Below, in pieces: positions 5,047 to 10,445 of a stretch of DNA of 10,445 nucleotides (positions are counted from its first letter, which is position 1; each line of letters starts with the position of its first letter). Position numbers and translations under genes: made by a program. The stretch is taken from contig DAWK01000176.1 in assembly GCA_002509745.1 (NCBI GenBank), forward strand, positions 645 to 11,089. Direction: 5' to 3'. The DNA comes from Methanobacteriaceae archaeon UBA349 (lineage in GTDB: Archaea > Methanobacteriota > Methanobacteria > Methanobacteriales > Methanobacteriaceae). The notes under the pieces were generated by a model. The model ran no database searches. It was given only the letters and a program-made list of their open reading frames with translations, and had not been told where the DNA came from.

Positions 5047-7485
5047 GAATTTAAATGTGTATTTTACAGCTAACTTGTGTCCTGCATAGTCTTTAATGGC
5101 AGAGGACGGGATGTATACTGTGTAATAACTGTACTTGGTTCTTTTGTAGGTTTGTTTTATGTACAATGTATTTCCGGAAATCCATTTTTTAATGGATACA
5201 TTTTGTCCACGGCTGTTTTTTACTACAACTTTTGACCAGTTAATACTGGACTTAATGTTTTCACTAAACTTGATGTAGATGGTACTGGTTCTAGAAACAC
5301 CTTTAGCCGCATTTTTAGGATAAGTTGAAACTACTACTGGTGGTGTAACATCAATCACAGTTCCTGAAACTGTGGCAGTACTGGTTCCTCCGTGGCCGTC
5401 ATTTATAGTGTATTTGAAACTTTCTGAACCGAAGTATCCTGCATTTGGGGTGTAAGTAATTATATTTCCATTTATTGATACTTTTCCATGTAGGGGTTTG
5501 CTGAAAATGGAAACAGTTAGATTATCGCCATCAGGATCCATATCATTTTTAGTGACATCTATCGCAGTGGAAACAGTGTTTAGAGTATTAAATACATCAT
5601 TTACTGCAATTGGTGGATTATTAACAGTTATAGTTACTGTAGCAGTGCTGGCCTCCCCGTGGCCGTCATTTATGGTGTAGGTAAAACTGTCAGAACCTAT
5701 AAATCCAGTATTTGGGGTGTAAGTTATGGTTTTATCTGGATTTACATTTATTGTTCCATGTAATGGGTTGCTGGTACCAGTTATGGATAAATTATCGTTA
5801 TCCATATCACTATCATTTAATAGAACTGGAATGACAACGGAAGTGTTTCCAGGAGTCATTTTTGCATCATTTGCAGCAACTGGAGCATCATTTACTGGAG
5901 TAACGGTTATATTAACTACTGCAGTACTGAAACCATTTTTTCCATCGGTAATGGTGTATGAAAAACTATCTAATCCATTGTAATTAGAATATGGTTTGTA
6001 TAATATGGTTTTATCTGGATTTACAGTCACGGTTCCATGTAATGGTCCAATAATCTTATATATGGTCAAATTATCTCCATTTTGATCAGTATCATTGTTT
6101 AATACTGGAATAGTAACATTGGTATCCTCAGCGAGAGTTACAGTATCATTAATTGCAATAGGCTCGTTATTTACCTTAGTGAAGTATATTTGTTCTCCAA
6201 TGATATTCTTTCCTTTAATAAGATCGCTGGCACTGGATTGATAAACTATAGTTGTTCCGTCATAGCTAATAACTGGATTGAAACTTCCAGCATTTCCACC
6301 TTTACCTCCACTTCCAGGACTCATGAGGCCCATTTCATCATTAAGAACATCATAAACGAATATATTTTCTTTTCCATTGGTTATTAGGCCGGGTATTAGG
6401 TCTGTGGCCGTGGAGTAGAAGGTTATTATGGTTCCGTCTGCATTTATACTGGGACGTGAACTGTATCCATTTCCTCCATTTCCAGAGGCTCCTTTGGTTA
6501 TGAGGATTAATCCAGTATAATCATTATAGATGAAAATATTTTCATTAGTGTTGGTTAAAGTCCCGTAGATCATATCTGTGGCAAATGAAGCAAAAACAAT
6601 GGTGCTCCCATCGGCACTGATGTGGGGATAGTTACTGACACTGTTTCCTCCATTTCCAATGGCCCCATAACTTATTAAATAGTTTATTTCTTCATCCAAG
6701 TCATAGAGGTTAATATTTCCATAAGTTACGCTTGTATTGTCTTTTAATTTGCCATGTTCGGAAAAATATGCTATTAATCTACCATTAGCACTGATACTAG
6801 GGTATCTATTATTTCCTGCTCCGCTAAAGTCAGCTTCATTACTGATTAATGTGTTATTTCTTTCCCCAGAACTATCTATATAAGTAACAAAAATTTCGTA
6901 AGTATTTGTTGCTTTACTCATATTTTTGTAAATATTGTTGGCTTGGGATTCATAGGCTATAACCGTTCCATCGTAATTAATGGATGGATGGCCACAATCC
7001 CCATTTACCCCAGCCCCACCTGGCCCTTCGGTAATAAGTTCAGTAATTTCGGAATTTATATTGTAAGTGTAGATGTTGGCGGTGTTATTTATTACGCGTC
7101 CCGGTAACAGATCACTGGCACAGGAAGCAAAGGCAATAATAGTTCCATCACCACTTATGGTAGGGCTGTAACTGTCTCGGTTTCCACCATTACCTTTCAG
7201 GCCTTTACTAATTAAAATGGTTTTCCCTGAGCTTTTATTATACAGGAATATGTTTTCGTTGTAGGTTGTGGTTTTATTTGGTATGAGATTGGTGGATGTT
7301 GATGAATATACAATTAAATTCCCATCAGCACTTGTACTGGGAACTGTACTTTCATGATTTCCTCCACTTGAAATACTGCTATTGGATACTAAAGTAGTAT
7401 TATATGCATTTGTTGCACTAACTGTTCCAATCAACATGGTTATTGTAAAAATAAGCAGTATTAGTATAGTTAATTTTTTAATCAA
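5032..7485 (-). CDS. Exported multidomain surface protein: PD40 propeller, three cadherin-like domains, Big_5 domain
   Basis: I start this gene at the TTG at 7485 (817 residues), because AGGAGGGG lies seven bases upstream; the in-frame TTG at 7539 has no ribosome site. A signal peptide (KK then a hydrophobic core, about residues 1-24, cut after VSA) exports it. Seven repeats of the P-x-I-S-x-D-G-x-x-I-x-F-x-S type, spaced about 59 residues with DG near 54, 113, 172, 234, 292, 350 and 409, form a PD40/TolB-like seven-bladed propeller. Three cadherin-like/VCBS domains follow (about 440-531, 531-621, 622-710; each with NDxDxxxDNL, PLHGxxxxN and DGxxGxSTAxV). A Big_5 domain (TPPVVVST...KFSENI, about 713-817) ends the protein. 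No membrane anchor or pseudomurein-binding repeat is visible. The likely role is adhesion or envelope structure. It diverges from the PQQ-like propeller gene. Confidence 0.9.
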   Translation of the reverse strand: MIKKLTILILLIFTITMLIGTVSATNAYNTTLVSNSSISSGGNHESTVPSTSADGNLIVYSSTSTNLIPNKTTTYNENIFLYNKSSGKTILISKGLKGNGGNRDSYSPTISGDGTIIAFASCASDLLPGRVINNTANIYTYNINSEITELITEGPGGAGVNGDCGHPSINYDGTVIAYESQANNIYKNMSKATNTYEIFVTYIDSSGERNNTLISNEADFSGAGNNRYPSISANGRLIAYFSEHGKLKDNTSVTYGNINLYDLDEEINYLISYGAIGNGGNSVSNYPHISADGSTIVFASFATDMIYGTLTNTNENIFIYNDYTGLILITKGASGNGGNGYSSRPSINADGTIITFYSTATDLIPGLITNGKENIFVYDVLNDEMGLMSPGSGGKGGNAGSFNPVISYDGTTIVYQSSASDLIKGKNIIGEQIYFTKVNNEPIAINDTVTLAEDTNVTIPVLNNDTDQNGDNLTIYKIIGPLHGTVTVNPDKTILYKPYSNYNGLDSFSYTITDGKNGFSTAVVNITVTPVNDAPVAANDAKMTPGNTSVVIPVLLNDSDMDNDNLSITGTSNPLHGTINVNPDKTITYTPNTGFIGSDSFTYTINDGHGEASTATVTITVNNPPIAVNDVFNTLNTVSTAIDVTKNDMDPDGDNLTVSIFSKPLHGKVSINGNIITYTPNAGYFGSESFKYTINDGHGGTSTATVSGTVIDVTPPVVVSTYPKNAAKGVSRTSTIYIKFSENIKSSINWSKVVVKNSRGQNVSIKKWISGNTLYIKQTYKRTKYSYYTVYIPSSAIKDYAGHKLAVKYTFKFKTGA

Positions 7486-7490
7486 TATAT

Positions 7491-7500
7491 TTCCCCTCCT
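7491..7500 (-). promoter_or_regulatory. Ribosome binding site that decides the TTG start at 7485
   Basis: The minus strand reads AGGAGGGGAA, then five bases, then TTG. It lies inside the longer open frame that begins at 7539, so choosing the longer start would place an excellent Shine-Dalgarno within coding sequence and bury the signal peptide 18 residues from the N-terminus. Confidence 0.8.
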
Positions 7501-7571
7501 ATTTTTTATATTAGATATTATTAATTTATTTTTGTGCAAAACAAAAAAAATATATTATTATAATTTATATT

Positions 7572-7615
7572 GTTTCTATATTTATTATGTATTTATATTA
7601 AAATCATATAGAAAC
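7572..7615 (-). promoter_or_regulatory. Inverted repeat flanking a TATA-like box, upstream of the large surface-protein gene
   Basis: GTTTCTATAT (7572-7581) and ATATAGAAAC (7606-7615) are perfect 10-base inverted arms with a 24-base spacer. Inside the spacer the minus strand holds ATTTTAATATAAAT (7591-7604), a TATA-like element that also occurs exactly at 65-78 on the plus strand. Transcription about 25 bases downstream would start near 7572 and give a leader of about 85 bases. A regulator binding the arms would straddle the TATA box. T6 follows on the plus strand (7616-7621), so an alternative is a terminator-like hairpin. Confidence 0.4.
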
Positions 7616-7723
7616 TTTTTTAAGTAGAATATTTTGATTAAAATCAAATATTTAAAACGTATAAAATTAGAATTTATTGAATTAAATTAAATTTGAACTA
7701 TTAATTCTGGTTATTAATTAATT

Positions 7724-7831
7724 TTAAAAAACGGGTTTGTTTGATATTGGTGAAATAGGGGCATAAACTGATTTTTTCACGATTTTTGATTTTTCACTGC
7801 GTAATTTCTTGTATGCTTTATCACCAACCAT
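7724..7831 (-). pseudogene. Short minus-strand open frame, possible gene remnant
   Basis: From the ATG at 7831 to the TAA at 7724 the minus strand encodes 35 residues beginning MVGDKAYKKLRSEKSKIV and ending NKPVF. Base composition here is clearly less AT-rich than the flanks and the peptide looks protein-like. There is no ribosome site, and the in-frame extension to 7957 is extremely AT-rich and low in complexity. It may be the 3' end of a decayed gene, or chance. I do not recognise it. Confidence 0.2.
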
Positions 7832-8014
7832 TTTAAACAAGTGAAAATATATTTTACAATTTTTATCATAAAAAATCAGCATCATAAAATAAATATTTAT
7901 GTTATAACAATAAATTAAATTGTGAATTTTCAAATTGTCCACTTTCTTTATCATCATATAATATTCAAATATTTACAATGATAAAACCGGACAAGAAACT
8001 CTAAAAATTGTAAA

Positions 8015-8023
8015 AGGAGGTGA
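8015..8023 (+). promoter_or_regulatory. Strong ribosome binding site for the TTG-start propeller gene
   Basis: AGGAGGTGA is fully complementary to the usual archaeal 16S rRNA tail and lies seven bases before the TTG at 8031. A TAG stop (8028-8030) immediately precedes the TTG in frame, so no longer start exists. Confidence 0.85.
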
Positions 8024-8030
8024 AAAATAG

Positions 8031-9527
8031 TTGATCAAAAAAGAACACAAATTAAAACAAATAACACTTGTCATGGCTTTGATTGCACTGATATTTATAT
8101 CAATTAGTCCGGTTATGGCTGATTCGCCCGATACCCTGGCTGACAGTCAGTACCCTAAAGCCATGAATGACAACCAGAACACTGGACAGTCCCAGTATGT
8201 TGGACCTCAAAACAACAGCACAAAATGGAACTATACTACTGGAGATAACGACAGTCAAATAAATCAGGCACCATCTATAGGTCCCGATGGCACCATATAC
8301 TTGCCAACTCGATTCAATAATGGTACAAATTATCTAGCTAATTTATATGCATTGAATCCAGATGGAACCAAAAAATGGAATTATACCATTTTAGATGGAA
8401 TCCTGAATGAGAACTGTTACAATTACTTTGTAGGATCTCCAGCCATTACAGCTGATGGCACCATCTATATTACCGGTGAATTCCATGATAATACCCGAAC
8501 TTACGGTATGGTATATGCCTTCAATCCTGATGGAACTGTAAAATGGAAATACATCCTCAACGAAGGAGCAGCAGTCTACATGAGCGGATCTCCAGCAGTT
8601 TGGACTGATGGAACTATCTACTTCAGCAGCAGCTATTACGAAGGAGGATGGAACGCTAAATTAAACGCGTTAAATCCTGACGGCACTAAAAAATGGGAAT
8701 ATGGTGTTTCCGAAGGACAGTATGGTGATAATGTACCATCTCCCGCTATAGCTCCCGATGGAACTATCTACTTTGTATATCACGTTTGGTCTTATAGTGA
8801 CAGAACAGTTAACCTATGCGCATTCAATCAGAATGGGAATATAATATGGGTTTACCAATTTAATGGAGGAGTAAGATCACATCCAACAGTCGCCAGTGAT
8901 GGAACTATCTATTTAGCAAGTGACGACAGCAAATTATACGCAATAAATCCTAATGGAACATTTAAATGGTTATATGCCGCTGAAAAAGGAGATTACTCTT
9001 ATTTTGCAACAGCCCCTTCAGTATCTAAAGATGGTACTATATATGTCGGAGGTTCTTTCCAAGATAATAATAAGTATTCTGGCATTTTGTATGCAATTAA
9101 TCAGGATGGAACCCTTAAATGGAGTTTCACCACTGTTCGTGCAGTTGGTATAGATCCAGTAATAGGTGCCGATGGAACCATTTACTTTGGTGATGGTAGT
9201 GCCTGTACTACATTCTATGCTTTAAACCCGGATGGAACCATTAAATGGTCATTAGCAGTTAATCCAAGTACTTCCGCAGCCTTATCTAGTGATGGTACCC
9301 TATACTTCGGGGTGAACATTGATGGAATCTTTTATCTCTACGCTGTTCAGGGACCAGGAGTTAATCCTGGAAACAATACCAACAACACCAACAATACCTC
9401 TGTTAACGCATCAACCACTACATCATATGACACCGTGGGAATGCAAAACACTGGAATGCCATTAACTGGAGTAATACTGGCAATTTTAATGGTTGTAAGT
9501 GGATTTATAGGTGTTAGTAAAAAGTAA
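8031..9527 (+). CDS. Exported PQQ-like beta-propeller protein with C-terminal membrane anchor
   Basis: This 498-residue protein starts at TTG. The next Met (residue 15) would delete the lysine-rich signal-peptide n-region, and AGGAGGTGA stands seven bases before the TTG. The signal peptide covers about 1-30 (cut after VMA). Eight PQQ-like repeats carry DGTIYF strands (Asp at 86, 142, 193, 243, 290, 334, 381, 421) and NPDGTxKW strands. The first KW (65-66) precedes the first DGT and the last repeat lacks its KW, so the ends can close one eight-bladed propeller. An Asn/Thr-rich stalk (about 446-467) leads to MQNTGMPLTG (471-480), a hydrophobic helix (about 479-494) and terminal KK, so the protein is probably held on the outer face of the membrane. 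No enzyme motif is seen; these repeats bind quinone cofactors only in dehydrogenases. Adhesion or scaffolding is more likely. Confidence 0.9.
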   Translation: MIKKEHKLKQITLVMALIALIFISISPVMADSPDTLADSQYPKAMNDNQNTGQSQYVGPQNNSTKWNYTTGDNDSQINQAPSIGPDGTIYLPTRFNNGTNYLANLYALNPDGTKKWNYTILDGILNENCYNYFVGSPAITADGTIYITGEFHDNTRTYGMVYAFNPDGTVKWKYILNEGAAVYMSGSPAVWTDGTIYFSSSYYEGGWNAKLNALNPDGTKKWEYGVSEGQYGDNVPSPAIAPDGTIYFVYHVWSYSDRTVNLCAFNQNGNIIWVYQFNGGVRSHPTVASDGTIYLASDDSKLYAINPNGTFKWLYAAEKGDYSYFATAPSVSKDGTIYVGGSFQDNNKYSGILYAINQDGTLKWSFTTVRAVGIDPVIGADGTIYFGDGSACTTFYALNPDGTIKWSLAVNPSTSAALSSDGTLYFGVNIDGIFYLYAVQGPGVNPGNNTNNTNNTSVNASTTTSYDTVGMQNTGMPLTGVILAILMVVSGFIGVSKK

Positions 9528-9530
9528 TAA

Positions 9531-9563
9531 TGGGATTTTACATCCCACTCCCAATTTTTTTTT
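9531..9563 (+). terminator. Hairpin and T-run terminator of the PQQ-like propeller gene
   Basis: TGGGAT (9531-9536) pairs perfectly with ATCCCA (9542-9547) around loop TTTAC, and nine T follow at 9555-9563. It begins four bases after the TAA stop. Confidence 0.75.
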
Positions 9564-9586
9564 AAATCCCTAAATTATGTAATAAA

Positions 9587-9609
9587 CAGTTCAAAATACC
9601 TTAGAACTG
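9587..9609. terminator. Possible hairpin in the convergent region
   Basis: CAGTTC (9587-9592) and GAACTG (9604-9609) form a 6-base stem with an 11-base loop. On the minus strand it is followed by a short T-rich stretch, so it could be a backup terminator for transcripts coming from gdhA. Confidence 0.3.
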
Positions 9610-9710
9610 CTTGGAAAACTTTAATTTTTAATACAATCAATATATTTCCCTTAAAAAAAGTAAAATGAAAATTATTTTCCATGATAAGCTTGGTCATTAG
9701 AGGACAATAG

Positions 9711-9815
9711 GTGGTAAGAAAGTATATGGAACTTTTAAAAAATCACTCGGATGAGCACGATGATTTTGAAGTAAAGTTTCAATCCTTGTTTTATTGGAAA
9801 AGCTTCTGCAACTAA
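9711..9815 (+). CDS. Very short open frame overlapping the CRISPR-like element, doubtful
   Basis: A frame opens at GTG 9711 (GAGG at 9699-9702 seven bases before) or ATG 9726 (GGTGGT at 9710-9715) and stops at TAA 9813-9815. From the ATG it gives 29 residues: an acidic N-terminal part (MELLKNHSDEHDDFEVK), then residues encoded by the repeat-like element. The ribosome-like sites and the protein-like start are suggestive, but the length and the shared sequence with the repeat argue for chance or for a truncated gene. Confidence 0.15.
   Translation: MVRKYMELLKNHSDEHDDFEVKFQSLFYWKSFCN
9776..9812 (-). CRISPR. Solitary CRISPR-repeat-like element (37 bases)
   Basis: On the minus strand this 37-base element begins GTTGCAGAAG and ends GGATTGAAAC. 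Its length, its GTT start and above all its ATTGAAAC end, the sequence of the 8-base crRNA 5' handle in many type I and III systems, are those of a CRISPR repeat. It has no strong internal stem, as expected for the unstructured repeat classes. Only one copy occurs here, so it is not an array. It may be a relic of a lost array or a stand-alone repeat copy. Chance resemblance is possible; identity to a repeat elsewhere in the genome would settle it. Confidence 0.45.
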
Positions 9816-9854
9816 TAAATTATATATGATTTATAAATATCTTACTCATAACAG

Positions 9855-9868
9855 AATATACGTATATT
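9855..9868. repeat. Perfect 14-base palindrome after gdhA
   Basis: AATATACGTATATT is its own reverse complement and lies five bases beyond the gdhA stop codon. It has no T-run typical of a terminator, so a protein-binding site or a weak 3'-end hairpin are both possible. Confidence 0.5.
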
Positions 9869-9873
9869 AGTTA

Positions 9874-10445
9874 TTAGACAATTCCCTGAGCCATCATTGC
9901 CTTTGCAACTTTAATAAATCCTGCAATATTAGCTCCAACTACATAGTTGCCTTCAAATCCATATTCTTTAGCCATTTTATCAATATTTCTATATATTTCA
10001 ATCATGTTTCTTTTTAATCTGGAATCAACCTCTTCAAATGACCAGTGCATATTTGAGCTTCTTTGTGCCATTTCTAGTACACTGGTTGTAACTCCTCCAG
10101 CATTAGCTGCTTTCCCTGGTAAGAACATTAATCCAGATTTTAAGAATAATTTAGTAGCTTCGGGAGTTGATGGCTTATTTGCTCCTTCTGCAACATATTT
10201 AACTCTATTATTAATAAGTTTTATTGCTGAATCTTCATCTAACTCATTTTGAGTAGCACAGGGAAGAGCTATATCGCATTTTATATTCCAAAGACCTTCA
10301 CTTCCTTCTTTATAGACGGTATCAGGAAAATCATTTAAGTATTCATAGATACATTTTCTTCTTTCTTCTTTGATATGTTTTACAAATGGAATAGATATTC
10401 CATTTTCATTATAAATGTAACCTTTTGAGTCAGACATAGCAATAA
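9874..10445 (-). CDS. gdhA: NADP-type glutamate dehydrogenase, C-terminal part (partial at window edge)
   Basis: This is the C-terminal part, about 189 codons, of the hexameric glutamate dehydrogenase, which interconverts 2-oxoglutarate plus ammonium and glutamate using NAD(P)H. Full-length members have about 445 residues, so over half of the gene lies beyond the right edge. The frame stays open to the edge (Ile-Ala before the Met at 10437), and that Met belongs to the internal AMSDSKGYIY strand of the Rossmann domain, so it is not the start. Conserved landmarks are DIALPCATQNE, VAEGANKPST, LPGKAANAGGVTTS, EMAQ and VVGANIAGFIKVAKAM. The resemblance to the bacterial GdhA (E. coli type) is close; NADP preference is inferred from that. 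The role is ammonium assimilation in the cytoplasm. It converges on the propeller gene, with a 346-base gap. Confidence 0.95.
   Translation of the reverse strand, partial: IAMSDSKGYIYNENGISIPFVKHIKEERRKCIYEYLNDFPDTVYKEGSEGLWNIKCDIALPCATQNELDEDSAIKLINNRVKYVAEGANKPSTPEATKLFLKSGLMFLPGKAANAGGVTTSVLEMAQRSSNMHWSFEEVDSRLKRNMIEIYRNIDKMAKEYGFEGNYVVGANIAGFIKVAKAMMAQGIV

Larger units (their letters stand above)
7486..8030. other. Divergent intergenic region between the two propeller genes
   Basis: This 545-base AT-rich region holds the ribosome sites and probable promoters of both divergent genes. The left part carries the inverted repeat and TATA-like box for the minus-strand gene. The right part carries AT-rich candidates such as CATATAATATTC (about 7955-7966) for the plus-strand gene. 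A less AT-rich island at about 7724-7831 reads as a short minus-strand open frame and is described separately. Confidence 0.5.
9564..9873. other. Intergenic region between the propeller gene and gdhA
   Basis: This convergent gap holds a possible hairpin (9587-9609), a very short open frame with a ribosome-like site (9711 or 9726 to 9815), the solitary CRISPR-repeat-like element (9776-9812), an AT-rich block with TTTATAAA (9830-9837), and a 14-base palindrome next to the gdhA stop. No cas gene or second repeat is present. Confidence 0.5.

Noticed and set aside
6275..6284. GGATTGAAAC, a second copy of the CRISPR-like 3' end
   Set aside because: Only ten bases match, and they lie in the conserved blade coding sequence of the propeller, so it is coincidence.
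7382..7627. 81-codon plus-strand open frame across the start of the large surface-protein gene
   Set aside because: It is antisense to the signal peptide; its hydrophobic pattern is the mirror of that segment and of AT-rich leader DNA.
9459..9473. Classical LPxTG sortase signal in the PLTG segment
   Set aside because: The order is Pro-Leu-Thr-Gly without the leading Leu-Pro-x pattern, and no sortase gene is in view.
9703..9739. Degenerate second CRISPR repeat one spacer length from the lone copy
   Set aside because: Short matches such as CAAT and TGGAA are present, but their spacing (22 bases against 15) does not fit the repeat.
9947..10252. 101-codon plus-strand open frame
   Set aside because: It is antisense to the highly conserved gdhA coding sequence.

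Overview
The window looks like a stretch of a low-GC methanogenic archaeon of the Methanobacteriales (Methanobacterium or Methanobrevibacter-like). This rests on AT-rich spacers, Shine-Dalgarno sequences of the GGTGA/AGGAGGTGA type, TTG starts, archaeal TATA-like elements, U-tract terminators, a PIN/AbrB toxin-antitoxin pair, and large exported beta-propeller proteins of a kind common in these archaea. The assignment is inference from style; there is no rRNA or methanogenesis gene to prove it.

Layout from left to right. 91-1879 (+): a two-gene ABC exporter, a DrrA-like ATPase and a DrrB/ABC-2 permease, closed by a hairpin-plus-T-run terminator. 1994-2212 (+): a 72-residue two-helix membrane protein. 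2434-3041 (+): an AbrB-fold antitoxin and PIN-domain toxin (VapBC type), with a possible TATA element and palindromic operator in front. 3042-3610: a long AT-rich spacer with no supported gene. 3611-4132 (-): an unrecognised four-helix membrane protein. 4331-4939 (-): a PAP2-like membrane protein with an altered catalytic motif. 5032-7485 (-): an 817-residue exported protein with a seven-bladed PD40-type propeller, three cadherin-like/VCBS domains and a C-terminal Big_5 domain. 7486-8030: the divergent regulatory region. 8031-9527 (+): an exported eight-repeat PQQ-like propeller with a C-terminal membrane anchor. 9528-9873: an intergenic region with a terminator and a solitary 37-base element that looks like one CRISPR repeat. 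9874 to the right edge (-): the C-terminal part of NADP-type glutamate dehydrogenase (gdhA), cut by the window.

The two propeller genes are divergent, both start with TTG behind a near-perfect Shine-Dalgarno, and both end in hairpin/T-run terminators. They look like a pair of highly translated envelope or adhesion proteins. The membrane genes at 3611-4939 lie on the same strand as the 5032-7485 gene but have their own ribosome sites and spacers. No complete mobile element, tRNA, rRNA, cas gene or multi-repeat CRISPR array is visible. The item most worth following up is the lone CRISPR-repeat-like sequence at 9776-9812 beside gdhA.
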